Shown piece by piece: positions 1 to 11,192 of a DNA stretch of 37,100 nucleotides. The stretch lies in NCBI GenBank assembly GCA_015680685.1, contig MNCI01036176.1:3732-40831 (forward strand), read 5' to 3'. The number at the start of each line of letters is the position of its first letter. Position 1 is the stretch's first letter. The notes beneath the pieces were generated by a model that made no database searches, was not told where the DNA came from, and saw nothing but the letters and a program-made list of their open reading frames with translations. The translations under genes and the position numbers were made by a program. The stretch comes from Gnetum montanum (taxonomy: Eukaryota > Streptophyta > Gnetopsida > Gnetales > Gnetaceae).

Positions 1-836
1 TATAGTCTTTTATGTTTTTCTCCTATGCTATCGAGGTGAAGGGTTGAGAAACTAACTAACTCTAACTAATGAACTAAGTCTAAATTAACTAGCATTAGCA
101 TCCGTTCCCACTTACCGTACACACCCTAAACTATGCAACCCTGGCTACCAAACGCTAATCGAACCTGAGATCACCACGCGTAATGCACGTGCTCGAAGTG
201 GTCGTACTGAGGCACTTAACTAGCCTAAACGTAATGAGCATCTGTTCCTTGACTAGTCGTACACATCCTTAGATGCTCGTAATTAAGTCGTACTCATTCT
301 GCATTCTAGGAGTTGAAGGTAAGAGAATCTAATCATGATGAGTAGCCGATTTCTTGATTAGCCGTACACATTTGTAAATGCTCGTAATTAAGTCCTACTC
401 ATGCCGCGCTACTACAGGGTAATAAATAACAGGTAGGAAATAACATGTAATAAATAAAAAGTAATAAATCCTATTCCATGCATTGCAAGGTTTATCCACA
501 AAGCTCGTCTTTATTTCTGTACACAACTTGCGTTCAGGTACAATGTTGCTCGAATAAAGATCCATTCACTTGGGGACTCCTATTGCAGGCACATGGAAAA
601 TATTCTATCTCTGGAGTGATCAATCTGCCAGAGTTTCCCTACTTCTAGCTTAGGATGGAAAATAAGGGGAGTGCCACCTCTTATTTATAGATTTGGCAGT
701 GGACCACGATATCGCGTACGTGACATCACAGGGGACGACACAATATCGCGACGGCTGAAATATATCGTAAGCGATATCACGGTGGCTGTAATATCGTGTA
801 CACGGTATCGCGGCTCATGCAAATCATGTCTCATCA
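1..836 (-). mobile_element. LTR copy A of the tRNA-Asp Gypsy family, cut by window edge
   Basis: This is an LTR on the minus strand. Its 5' end (TGATGAGACATG) lies at 836, read leftwards, and position 1 aligns with about 16143 of the complete solo LTR B, so roughly 185 bases of the U5 end lie outside the window. It carries the family's U3 cassette, TATA box and a run of about 55-base subrepeats (around 250-300 and 353-405) built on a motif ending in GTAATTAAGTC and TACTCAT. It is inserted in LINE sequence that resumes at 837; the expected 5-base target duplication would be CCTAT (837-841), with its partner outside the window. It may be a solo LTR or the 5' LTR of an element running left. Its many TG/CA changes at former CG sites make it older than copy C. 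Confidence 0.85.
682..815 (-). promoter_or_regulatory. U3 promoter of LTR A: decayed TATCGCG cassette plus TATA box
   Basis: On the minus strand a TATAAATA box (682-689) is followed upstream by degenerate repeats of GATATCGCG (704-815), several with CG changed to TG or CA. The order matches LTR copies B and C. TATA spacing and position in U3 fit a Pol II LTR promoter; activity is inferred only. Confidence 0.6.
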
Positions 837-2052
837 CCTATCACCTGCTACTCTTAGCACTACAAATGCTAGGGTAGCTACTTCTTGATATCAAGAGAGA
901 GTTATTTCTCTTAGTTGTCTTTGTCTCACACACCAATGGATTTCTTGGGAAGTGTTTCAAAACTTGTATGGGGCTTCCAATGCAATGCAACATTGCTTGA
1001 ATCAAGTTTATAATTTTATTCATCAATATTTGCAACTGGATGTTTTGGTACAAGGTATTTTTCATCACTTTCAATGGACTAAAGAATCAAAACTTCTACC
1101 TTATAAGTTGCATATCCCCTTTCAACTATTGCATGATTCCTCAATTGTCATTCAATGATATAATAGATCTTGGCACAAACAAGAGTCTAACCAATTCTGG
1201 ATCTCCCTCTTTAAACATATTTGGAAACTTCTAACCCTTCCTAAAATTCAATAGTTTCTTTGGTGTCTTCTTCATTATGGTTTACCCATCAGCAAACACC
1301 TTGAATACCTTGGGATTCACACTCCTAAGTGCCCTCTTTGTGGTAAAATTGAGGATTTTGTTCATGGTTTTTGGCATTACCCTTTCACTCATCATATGTA
1401 GGGATGGGCTTTCAAAGTCATCCCATTGTGCAAGCTTTCTTAAGATGACATTATGTTTGGCTCTTTGCCTACCACTTCTATGAATTTCAAATTTCTATGG
1501 AAGGTTATTAGGCCCATTGTTCGATATTATATTTGGAAGCACAGATGTACTATTCTTCTTTGAGGACTAACTATTCACATATCTATCATTTGACTATTAT
1601 GAAGAAATTGTAGATCCTCCACCTTGTTGACTTCCAAATCATATCTCAAGCTTCATAGGTCAAGTTGGATATTAATTAGTTGATTCATTTGTTGTAGCCT
1701 TGGGGCAGATCCATGAGTCCAAGCAACCTTCTTCAACAAGAATCACTACATGGGAGTCTCTCTTTATAATTTTGGGTGTTATATGCTTCATCTAGTTTTC
1801 TGCCACTCTTCATCTACTATCATTTTTAGATGATCCTTGGTGGATGGTAGATCTCCAGATTGTGTTCCTCCCCTTTGGGATCAGTTTTTTGTAAGGATGT
1901 TTCCCTATGTAACATCCCTAGTTCATTCAATTTCCCTTCTATGTTTTTTCTCCTTCTATATCTAGTCTATATGAATTGATGTTGAATATGTATTTGATGT
2001 TCTTTTTCTATTAATAAAACTCACTTTTCAAGGTCCAACAACCCCCCCTCAT
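837..2052 (+). pseudogene. LINE (L1-type) C-terminal half with zf-RVT domain, 3' end
   Basis: This is the 3' part of a plant LINE ORF2, in several frames with stops. At 952-1158 the reading runs through FQNLYGASNAMQHCLNQVY, and from about 1263 a zf-RVT zinc-binding domain is clear: LHYGLPISKHLEYLGIHTPK, then CPLCGKIEDFVHGFWHYPF, then an in-frame stop before GWAFKVIP. A tail with IWKHRC follows, then a 3' UTR ending in ATTAATAAAACTCAC and a C-run at about 2040-2050. The reverse transcriptase part upstream was displaced by LTR A. The same region is present at 26186-27390. It encodes no working protein. Confidence 0.8.
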
Positions 2053-3524
2053 ATTTCATCTCAAAAATTAACTTAAAAATTAGAATCACCGGTACATTTG
2101 ATGGTTAATCAAAAAACATAAATCTTTGAAGTGTTTTTTTTTAATTCATTTATGAAGTAGATAATCTTGAGATTACTTATCTAAAGCCAACTCTAAGCTT
2201 GAGTAACTTAAAAATTGTGAACGCTTTCACACATTGATGACAGATACCAAAATGCAAGATACTTATATTTCATAGAATTTAAAGGACTTAAGTTATCATG
2301 AATAGTAGTACAAGAAATGGATTCTTAGCACTATAAGATCATATATTTTGCAAATTAACAATATCTTTGTGAAAAAGATTAAGATTTCTTTTTCATCTAG
2401 ATGATTATTTACAAGATTTAAAGATAAATGCTATAAAGAAGTATTACTACTAGTACACTATAGTTTTTTGTACATGATGTTTTATGAAGTATCTTACATT
2501 CTACATAGTTTACAAATATGGAGAACCTTGAAATTGAATAATTCATGGCAAGAATAGTAAATTTACATAACATCTACATTTTTAATAGACTAACTAATTA
2601 CTTTTTTCATAATAGACAAAACTATGAACTAATAATTTCTAGGGTTCACTACACTTATAAGCTCAAAGTACCTACTTTGCTACACAGGCTTTTCCTTTTA
2701 GATAAAAGGAGAATGGAAAATCCCCAAGGTATTTAATTCTTCCACAAATATCCCAAACTCTTTTAAAATATTTAACCCTAGTGTCTTTTTTCAATAATAA
2801 ATCTCACATCTATTTAATTTTTTTTTAAATTATTATTTGAAGAATAGGAACAATAGTTATGTAATAAAAATAGATAAATTTTCATATGCAAGAGCCCTTT
2901 CAACAAAAGAAAGCTTCTTTTATACTTAAACATCAATTTTTTATTTAATCTTTTTTAATACCCATTACCATACTTGATGCTTGAAAATGTTGAACTCAAA
3001 AGAAATTCCAAGAAATGTAAAGATGTCACCAAATTTGAATCATCTTCATAGTAATCATAACAAGATAAATTTTCTTTTCTAAGATAAGTTGCTATAGCCT
3101 AAATAATTCAAGAACTAAATGCTTGACAATTGATATCCAAGCAATATAACTCATCAATATCATGTGAATTTAAAGAAAGAATCATATGTGAAATGAAAGT
3201 TACATAATTGATTATTGGAATTAGGAAGTTGTAGCACATGTAGGAAGCTTGCATTAATTTGTTTAGTACTAAGAAAATCCAATGCATCTATTACATTAAT
3301 GCAAAGATATGGAGCCAAGGGGCACCCTTGATGAAGTGATCTTTTCAAGGAAAATGGATTTAATATTAAACCATTCATATTCAAGTAGATGTTAAACCAT
3401 TAACACATGCAATGGCACTAGCATTGACAAAAAAACACTTTCATCTTATCAACAAAGTAAGGGTTGAAACCATGATGATTTAAAAATTTTAAGATAAATT
3501 TCCAAAATCCTATGATATACTTTT
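2053..3524 (-). pseudogene. LINE reverse transcriptase remnant, minus strand (left copy)
   Basis: Read on the minus strand, 3524-3449 gives KVYHRILEIYLK, matching the KAYDRVxW start of the LINE RT fingers, and 3384-3160 gives LHQGCPLAPYLCINVIDAL followed by FHFTYDSFF. These are the conserved RQGxPLSPYLF block and the FADD block, where A-D has become T-Y, so the catalytic aspartate pair is lost. Between 2053 and 3160 the sequence is the AT-rich decayed remainder; I see no further domain. The upstream LINE (-) part was cut off by the copia-like LTR at 3525. Confidence 0.75.
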
Positions 3525-3768
3525 TGTAGAAAATAAAATAAGAAACAACGAACAAATGCAATAGGAAAATAGAAATCAAAATAGAAACACATAGAATTTA
3601 CATGGAAACCCCAAATCGAGATGAAAACCATAGGCAGAAGCAAAGAGTTAATTCATTAGATTAGAGATTGAGAGTGTACTACAGCGGAGTGATCCCCACA
3701 AATGGTGATCCGAAAAAAGGGTAGTGGTCATGGAAAATGGAAGTGCAAAGGGTGTTTACATAAAATAA
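3525..3768 (-). mobile_element. Truncated copia-like (TRIM-like) LTR
   Basis: The sequence starting TGTAGAAAATAAAATAAG (3525) is, on the minus strand, the CA end of the LTR found complete at 28871-29266 and 30239-30610. It is inserted in the LINE (-) RT just before the KVYHRI codons, the same site as the right-hand copy, so the insertion predates the duplication. It breaks off at about 3768 without its TG end or the 24-base repeats, where gag of Element I begins. Confidence 0.75.
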
Positions 3769-5600
3769 AGAGGCATCATAGGCACCAGGGTCATGGCTAT
3801 AATGAGCCTTTGCTAGCCACTTGAAGCATGCTAAATATCGCAGAGGTAGTGAGAATTCTTATAAGGCATATGAAAGAAAATAAGATCAAGTGATTGGATA
3901 TGAACAACATCCCTAAGTTTGAGGGGAGATATAACTTCGATCCACTAAACCATCTTTAAGCTTTTCACAATGCCTATGCCTTACAAAAAATACAAAATGA
4001 TTAGCAAAAGCTTAAGTTGTTTCCCAAGATACTAATCAAAGAAGCAGAAAGTTGGTACTAGTCCTTGGAGCTAGAATCAATCCATAGATGGAGTATGATG
4101 CTTGAACTATTCAATGACAAGTATCAAATGTACTCTTGAGTGTCTAATCTGAGAAGGAATATCCATAGTTGAAAGTAAGGAACACATGAGTCATTGGATG
4201 CCACCATGGGTAGATATTATTCCTTATTACATCGATGCCCTAGCCATGGTTACTCTTAGCAAGAACAACTTTGCCACATCATAGATGGGCTTTGTTCTAA
4301 AATGAGGAGAATTCTTAGGATCTACACCCAAGGAAGACTATCAAAGTTAAGAGCCCATCAAATCCAAAGGCTGATCGAGCTAGTAGCAAAAGAAGGAGAG
4401 TTGAGAAAATGCGAAAGTGCAGAAGAATACAACTAAGATCCTTCCATTCACAAAACGGAGGTCCAATTTTGTGAAAGTGAGGAGGAATCATCACTTGATG
4501 AGGTGGTGAACTGAAAATCCTTGTCGATTCAAAAATTTACCTCTAAAATTTCAGCTAAGGTAGATTAATTGTGGGACTATATAAATAACAGATTTCAAGT
4601 TGTTTTGAAAATTGTTGAGGAGTCCAAAGAAAAAAGTAATAATTATGATCATAGGAGGTGAAAAAAAGCTAAACATGTTAATCAAATGGATAAGGGTAAG
4701 ATTTTTGTAGTAGAGAAAGTTATAGAAACTAAATCAGATGATAATGGTAGACATGGCATCTATCAATATGAACATCCTAAGGAATGTTTCCTTATCATGT
4801 CACACTTACAGGAGTCTAGGGTGTATGCTCTGAATCCATGACTATAAAAAAGATAAACACCTAGAAGATTGCCTTATTCTCAAGGTAATCCCAGGCAATT
4901 GCATTAATAACAACAATATTATCTAAGTAGAACTCCACCACAACCATATGAGTAGTATCAACAATGGCAAAAACCACAAGCATGGGGGATACCACCACCA
5001 AGGAAGTAGTATCCTTATAGGTAACTAGATCCATATGGGTATTATTTTCAACAACCCCTATATCCATGTCATTCTTTCAGTTACGTTTCTCCTTTCCAAA
5101 ATCACTACTATCCTCCCGAATACTATAGAACTCATTTTCCACATTTCTAGAGTAATACCACATTCCATCCTTATCCTCTTGTTCTTGCACCTATTTTTCC
5201 ACCCTCAACATAGATATTGCCTACTCCATCCATGTAGGGTGAACTTCCAGCCTAGTCCATCAATCGGAAACCAATTAATCAACTGAGTGGTTTAGAACCT
5301 CATGCTCATAAAAGATCATTTTTCTGATCCAAAAGCCCTACTAAGCCCTCATAGGCTCAAGTAGCTAGTCATCCTGCTCCTACATCATCCTCTACAAACC
5401 ATTCCATTAGGAACCTTTCAAACCAAATGCCACCAAAAATCCATACTATTATGCTCACTCATGTCATATCTAATTGGATCTAGGCTAACAATCTTTCTAG
5501 AAAATTAGCTAATCTTAGAAGTCCTCTTATCTATTTATAGATTGCTAGGAATAAACCATGTAAAGCTCCTCTTCATTTAGGTTCTAGTGTAAACTTGATT
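3769..5600 (+). pseudogene. Gypsy gag of Element I (degenerate)
   Basis: From 3901 one frame reads NNIPKFEGRYNFDP, QKLKLFPKILIKEAESWY, RRWS-like RWSMMLELFNDKYQMYS and GRYYSLLHRCPSHGYS, colinear with gag of Element II (31640-32120). About ten stops interrupt it; compared with Element II most fall at codons for Gln, Arg or Trp, as expected from C-to-T change. Downstream 4740-4810 reads YQYEHPKECFLIMSHLQES, the counterpart of the Cys/His segment of Element II gag, but most Cys are lost. 4860-5600 is the proline- and glutamine-rich tail, badly broken. Gag would form the virus-like particle. Confidence 0.8.
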
Positions 5601-5900
5601 TCTCATGAGATGTATACTGCCTGGAACCTACCACCTTTTAAGGAGAGCAATATTTGATTGAAATTGGTAGACCAATCCATTACTATTCCATTGGAACTGG
5701 TAGAAGACATTCTAACCATTGTCTATGGGTGGTCTTATCCTATCAATTTCCTAGTAATCAAGGTTGAGAACTATAAGGGGGACTTTCCAATCATCATGGA
5801 AAGGGCATGGTTAAGCACTATTGATGTGACAATGAGCATTAGAGATCTTTCCTTGGAGATATCTAAGGATAATGCATTTGGAAAGATCAAGAAAAAATAA
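5601..5900 (+). pseudogene. Retropepsin-like protease fragment of Element I
   Basis: An 80-codon open stretch (5658-5900) begins MKLVDQSITIPLELVEDIL, continues YPINFLVIKVENYKGDFPII and then WLSTIDVTMSIRDLSLEI. This is the C-terminal half of Gypsy retropepsin (pattern: D-x-S-x-x-x-P-x-G, then the vDFvvl and piiLGRPFLxTA blocks), with the LGR replaced by MER. The N-terminal DSGA active-site motif is not recognisable upstream (5540-5640), where frames are broken. It would have matured Gag-Pol. Confidence 0.7.
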
Positions 5901-6439
5901 GTTCCATGCATAGTGTATAGCAATACAGGGTGCAATTATGTGTAGAAACTCTAGTCTGTTAAACGAGCATCTATTTTTGCATGCAAGCAGTGTGCACATG
6001 AAGAAAATATTCAAAGGTTCCTATACGTAGCAACCACAAAACAAGAGGGCATCCAATGGTTGACCATTGATTTTTCATGCAACATAATGTGCATGGAACG
6101 TACAGAGAGTTCGACATGTGCTTATGTCATAAGCATGGATAAACTACAACAAGTTCATTACCAACTCTCTAATAATGAAAATGATGATACAAATTGGGAA
6201 GAGTTGGAGATCCTTGAGAATTTCAAACAAGAGCCCCTAGAGCTAAAAACTCTACATGCTAGCCTAGAATATGCATTCTTGAAAAATAGCAAGCTTTTCA
6301 TACTTAATGCTAAACTTTGCCTCTAGAAAAAAGTGAAACTATTGAAAGTAATCAACAAATGGCCAACGACCTTTGCCTAGTCATATCCTAAAATCACTAG
6401 AATTGATCCATGGATATGCCAGCACCACATTTATACTAA

Positions 6440-7260
6440 TCCATCTATGAAGCCAAGGAGACAATGACAACAACGGTTGAACCCAAAAGTGAAGCAAATC
6501 TTCAAAGAGGAGATTGAACAACCCCTTAGGATAAGGTTCATCTATCCCATTCTAGATAGTGAGTTGGTTAGCCCACTCATGATAATGCTAAAGAAAGATG
6601 GAAAATGATAGGTTTGTACTTCAGGCTATTAAACATGGAAACATTCAAAGATCATTTTCTATTGCCATTCGTTGATCAAGTATTGGGCATTACTATTATA
6701 GTTTTCTAGATAGTTATTGTGGCTATAACCAAATCTAGATTGCATTAGAAGACTAGGCCAAAACAACATTTACATGTCCCTAGGGAACTTTTGCATATCG
6801 CAAGATGCCTTTTGGTCTATGCAATGCTCTTGTCACTTTCTAATGCTTGATTTTAAGCATCTTTCAATAGCAAATTAGTAGTGAAAGTATTTTTGGATGA
6901 ATTCTCCACTTATGGAACTACATTTGAGTAAGCTTTGAACAACCTTGAGAAAGTACTCAAAAGATGTGTGGAAACAAATCTTTGGCTCAATTGGTAAAAG
7001 AGCCATCTCATGGTCTAAGAAGGTATTGTATTAGGGCATAGAATTTTGTAGGAAGGGATTGAGGTAGACCCTAAAAAGATAAGGGTCATCCAAGGAGTCA
7101 CATGTTAACCAAAAATTTTAAAAGATGTTTGATCGTTCTTTGGACACACTAGTTACTACCAACGATTTATAGAGAATTTCTCTAAGATCGCAAAATCATT
7201 GGTTGAGCTAACAAAGAAAGATGCTCCATTCATCTAGACTAGGGAATGCAAAAATGCATT
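6440..7260 (+). pseudogene. Gypsy reverse transcriptase of Element I
   Basis: Blocks in order: LNPKVKQIFKEEIEQPL and FIYPILDSELVSPLMIMLKK (6478-6605); GYNQI then TTFTCP-stop-GTFAYRKMPFGLCNA (6715-6835); VFLDEFSTYG (6888-6915) where the catalytic F/Y-x-D-D has become F-L-D-E; then LGHRIL and GIEVDPKKIRVIQGV (7030-7100) and FFGHTSYYQRFIENFSKIAK (7137-7196). At least three frame changes and many stops occur. The loss of the second catalytic aspartate alone would inactivate it. Confidence 0.85.
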
Positions 7261-7725
7261 CTAGAGCCTCAAAGAAAAGCTTGTAGAGACTCTAATTCTA
7301 CGAGCACTAGATTGGTCCAAACCATTCCATATCATGACATATGCATCTAACTATGCCTTTGGAGCTATGCTTATGCAATTGGACAACCAAAAACATCCAT
7401 ATTATATCTACTGCATAAGTTGAAGCATTGTGGGCACACAACTAAATTACACCATAGTAAAAAAATAACTGATGACAGTGGTGTACAATCCAAAGAAGTT
7501 CAAGCATTACATAATTGGATATAAAGTGCTTATGCACACTAACCATAGTATAATTTGCTTCCTAATGAATAAGCCAATAGTGAGCCCTCATGTCATACTG
7601 TGGCTGGTGATCTTGCAGGAGTTTGATCTTACAATGATAGACTGAAAGGGGACTGAGAATGTGATCGCTAATCACCTGTCTTGGTTACAATGGGATAACA
7701 AAGAGGAGAGCTCACTCTCTAATTA
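7197..7725 (+). pseudogene. RNase H domain of Element I
   Basis: The connection reads LVELTKKDAPFI, then FHIMTYASNYAFGAMLMQLD (7320-7384) where the family has a CDASDYAVGAVL-like block: the first catalytic Asp is Tyr here and the second is Asn. The C-terminal part reads LNYTIVKK, KFKHYIIGYKVLMHTNHS, then LQEFDLTMID and GTENVIANHLSWL (7440-7690), the usual TDH reading TNH. Stops interrupt it. It is inactive, but its identity is clear. Confidence 0.8.
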
Positions 7726-7858
7726 ATTTCCTAATGAAGTCCTCTTTACTAGTGCAATAAATGAACAAGTGCCTATAGAATCAAAAAGGTATGATGGCAT
7801 CCTCACTTATCTTCTCACTCAAGAGATGCCATAAGATCTGAACTATAGAAAAAAATAA

Positions 7859-8915
7859 TTGCTTCTTCATCAGGCCAAATTCTTCATGAAAATCAATGGA
7901 CATATTTATAAGGTATGCACTGATGGCCTAATTCGTTGGTATGTACCAAATGTTGATCAATTGCACATTCTCCAGAATGCTCATGAGGGTCCTTGTGGGG
8001 GTCACTATGCTAGAAGATGCATGATCATAAAAATCCTGATGGTAGGATACTATTGGCCAACAATGTTTAGGGATGCTCACTAGTTTGTCCAATCTTGTGA
8101 GCACTATCAACAAGATGGTGGGATGATAGCATGAATGGAGGATCCTCAATAGTGGATCCAACAACTAGAACCATTTGATATATGGGGCATAGATTTCATG
8201 GATTCCATCATACCCATGTCCAGTAGAAAATCCTATATTATTGTAGCCATTGACTATTATACCAAATGGGCTAAAGTAGTAGCTATCATGGATTACACAT
8301 CATCTACTACTGCTTGATTTGTACAACAACACATGTAAACAAGTTTGGTGTGCCATATGTACTAATTTCTAACAATGGAGCACACATCAAAAGTACCACT
8401 TTTTAGAAACTCATGCAATGCTTGGGGGTTAAACATAAATTAACAACATGCTATCATCCCCCAAGCCAATGGTTAAGTAGAGGTTACTAACAGGGAGATG
8501 CCAAAGATTCTAACAAGAACCATTAGCAAATATAGGAGACATTGGAGCTTGAAACTCAACGATGCCCTTTGGGCCTACCACTTAGCATGGAAACTCCCTA
8601 TTGACTACTCTTCCTATGAGTTGGTGTAAAAAAAGCTTCCAACACTCTTAATTCAGTCCAAGCTCCATACACTCTCAACAACCTATAACTTAGACCTTGA
8701 CCTAAGTCTAGCACGAAAAGAAAGACTGATCAACCTAAATGTGCTAGATGAAAATTGATTAGTGGCCCTATCCTTGAATGAAGTACATAAGACACTCAAC
8801 AAACAATGACATGACCTAAGAATTAAAAGGATCAAACTTCAACATGGAGATAAGGTCCTTTACTAGAAACCCACACATGTTCCTTAGAAAACTAAATTCT
8901 AAAAAATTGTGGGAG
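7859..8915 (+). pseudogene. Integrase of Element I
   Basis: The zinc-binding part is open for 74 codons (7859-8083): NAHEGPCGGHYARRCM, GYYWPTMFRDAH, then QSCEHYQQ, where the second Cys of the HHCC finger is Tyr. The core follows with FDIWGIDFMDSI (first catalytic Asp kept), YIIVAIDYYTKWAKVVAI, then LISNNGAHIKS, where the usual DNG reads NNG, and QANG-stop-VEVTNREM with the Glu region kept (to 8500). Then DALWAYHLAWKLPIDYSSYE, LDLDLSLARKERLINLNVLDE and a decayed C-terminal GDKVLY block. A frameshift sits near 8335. Confidence 0.85.
8577..8628. repeat. 52-base segment repeated inverted at 9184-9235
   Basis: This stretch of the integrase (codons DALWAYHLAW...) recurs as its reverse complement between the two N bases at 9182 and 9236, with one mismatch that I can see. 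In addition GGTGTAAAAAAA just after it recurs inverted right after the second N. Confidence 0.85.
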
Positions 8916-9181
8916 GGGGCTTATATAATTGATAAAGCCTTTCCTTCTGGGGCCATGATCATATACAAACCTAAAAGTCCAAAAAAGAAATAGTTGATCA
9001 ACATCCAATAGGTGAAGGCTTTCCACATGCCCAAGTAAGCTAGTGCAACAAATACCTCAATGGATAGACAACCATGCTCAATTTTTTGGATCTCCTCCTT
9101 CCAACTCAATCATGGGGGAGATGGCCATCCATGCTAGTTTATTGAGTGGCTCCTTAATTTTTCATCTTTTTTATTTTTAAC

Positions 9182-9236
9182 NGTACACTAACTCATAGGA
9201 AGAGTAGTCAATAGGGAGTTTCCATGCTAAGTGGTN
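9182..9236. other. N-bounded inverted copy of integrase sequence, probable assembly fault
   Basis: The only two ambiguous bases in the window, at 9182 and 9236, enclose 53 bases that are the reverse complement of 8577-8628. Near-perfect identity is out of keeping with the decayed surroundings, and the Ns suggest a patched gap or consensus conflict. A true inverted duplication remains possible. Confidence 0.7.
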
Positions 9237-10680
9237 TCAATTTTTTTACACCATCATTACTACATTTAAATATTTATTGAATATTTTACATTTTCTTATT
9301 TATTTTACTTTATTTTAGTGTGATTTTCTAATTTCTATTAATAAAGTGCTTTATTGCCAATAGGACACAGTGGTGCTACAGCTATTGCTAATGGTGGCTT
9401 GTGCTTAATATTTTTGTTTCCTAATGTTTGATTTCTATTTTTGAATTTTGATGACTGATAACTAAGATGGCTTTCTATTTTCATGAAATAGGTAATGAGT
9501 CCATGTCATCCATCCATCCACAAACTCTATGATTTTCTTGGTTTTGGGAACATGATGTCCCTTTTTTATTAATAAAACCTTAATGACCTTGTGACCTTGG
9601 TAGTCTCTAAGCTTGGAAAAGACTCAAAGGTTTGAAAAGGGTGTGGCTTCAAGGGGATTCAATACTCTTTGTACCTCTTTACCATCTTGAGTGCATGTTC
9701 ATTTTTCATGGATTTCTTACTGTTTCATGTCGACCAATGATAGGAAGTTGAATAAGGTTTTTCATGGTATGGTTTCCATCCAAAAGGAAGAAAAATGAGA
9801 ACAAGAAACAAAATAAAACAAAAATAAAAAAGATAGATAAATAAAAAAGAAAAAAAAGAACATGATGGGAATTCAAATCATACTCCTTAGAAAAAATAAA
9901 TGAGCTACAAGCATTACTTATGGGACTAAAAGAATATGTTACCCATGCCTAAAGGTCCCCTCTAACTAAGGTCTTTTCTCACTTCCTACTTCTCTTATCT
10001 TCCCAATAAGAAATGATAGTTGTCCATTGGAGCATTCTTGTGTCTCAAGGACATAAATTGGTCCTAGAGTGGCAATGCAAAGTCATTGAAAGTGGTTGGT
10101 TTTGGTTTGGACTGAGGGTGAAATTTATTGGGTCATCTAACTATGATTCTCACAAGGGACTTCATGTGACCATGATTGGGACATCCATTCCATTCTCTCT
10201 CTCATTATTCAATGCTCTCCATAACTCACATCACTACCAATTTTCATGTTTTTATTTCATGTCTTAGTTTGATTTGTTGAAATTCTTAAATAGGTTCTGC
10301 ACGTTTGGTTCTTCACTTTTCGTAGCCATTAATCAGCTATGGGGCACCCGGACTCCTTAATTGAGGATATGCAAGGGCAAAAAGAGCATATGCAAATATG
10401 GGGAGGATCCACTTGCATATCTCATGGTTTGGGTGGTTAAGTTATTTACCCTTAGATATTGTCACAATCAAAATATTTTGCGCACCCCATTATGCATTCA
10501 ACTATGTGCTCCTTAAGGAATTCTTCTTTATCAAATCTCATTCTCTACTCATTCCTCAATTTTTCAAATATCAAAACCATCTTCTAATGATTTCATTATG
10601 TTCCTGACTTTTTGGACTTTCATTTGACCCAAATTTTGCTCAAAAAATACTTGTTTTTCATTACTTTTGACAAAGTCAAC
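9237..10680 (+). other. Non-coding spacer of Element I between integrase and internal promoter
   Basis: No gene is visible. It contains an A/purine-rich tract (9778-9863), with a similar tract at 33943-33973 in Element II at a similar distance from the internal TATA box (roughly 0.9 kb in both). At 10400-10415 GGGGAGGATCCACTTG matches GGGGAGGACCCACTTG at 34408-34423 in Element II. The rest is diverged but in the same order. Short open frames (10013-10267, 10398-10607) have no recognisable domain. Confidence 0.55.
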
Positions 10681-10753
10681 AGTGGTCAACAACTACATCG
10701 ACTTGGCCTGATCAACTAGGCCGTGTCGATGCAATCCAAAAGTTCTATAAATA
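10681..10753 (+). promoter_or_regulatory. Internal promoter of Element I: GACTAGGCC/GTCGA cassette and TATA box
   Basis: TATAAATA lies at 10746-10753. Just upstream, CATCGAC (10696-10702) and GTCGATG (10725-10731) form a perfect 7-base inverted repeat that encloses two GGCC words. Bases 10701-10732 align without gaps to 14233-14264 in this element's own 3' LTR U3, 24 of 32 identical. The promoter sits between pol and ORF3. Function is inferred. Confidence 0.5.
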
Positions 10754-10900
10754 CTGCCCAAAACTTTGAAATTTTTTATCATTTTCTTCAAAACATGAGG
10801 AAAATTTTGTAATGTTTTAAAGCCCAAAACCTTCTAGAGCCCATAACTTTCATACCATTTATTCAAATCACTCTATTCTTTGATCCTGTAGCTACCAAAG

Positions 10901-11192
10901 GTAAGATCTTAGTTGTGGGGGTCACAAACCTTAAGGTTTATGATGAAAAATTTCTCTAACTTCCCCAAAGGATTAATGAATAGAATAACATTAAACCATC
11001 AATTTTTGAGTTTAACCTTTCCAAAAAACTCTGGTAAACCTAAAATTAATTATTAATATTAACATAATATTAAAATAATGAACTATGCCATGCTCACAAC
11101 TTAGCCAAGTGTAACTACCCCAAGAGATAAGGTATTCCCAATGTTTGAAGTTACACATTAAGTGCTAATCCTTGGTCATGTTGTGATTATAG
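10901..11192 (+). other. Putative intron in the ORF3 5' leader of Element I
   Basis: A consensus donor CCAAAG|GTAAGA lies at 10901, a branch-like CTAAT at 11165-11169, and the acceptor TGTGATTATAG ends at 11192, directly before the ATG of ORF3. Element II has TACTAAC (35274-35280) and TGTGATTGCAG directly before its ATG. The conserved acceptor plus ATG supports splicing; the Element II donor, by alignment near 34995, is weak. Confidence 0.4.

Larger units (their letters stand above)
837..3768. repeat. Left copy of a 2.9 kb composite block, direct repeat of ~26186-29108
   Basis: This block holds the LINE (+) C-terminal half, the LINE (-) and part of a copia-like LTR, in the same order and orientation as ~26186-29108. 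Over 3160-3520 against 28510-28866 I count by eye about 7-8% differences. The shared sequence stops within the copia LTR at about 3768, where Element I gag begins, whereas the right copy continues through the full LTR. This looks like a duplication breakpoint, not a transposon end. Confidence 0.8.

Noticed and set aside
704-815. Repeated TATCGCG units as a CRISPR or satellite array
   Set aside because: Units are few, irregular and palindromic, always upstream of an LTR TATA box, in a plant retrotransposon.
2545-2736. Small plus-strand frame in the LINE (-) region
   Set aside because: It is not kept in the right-hand copy and lies antisense to a decayed LINE.
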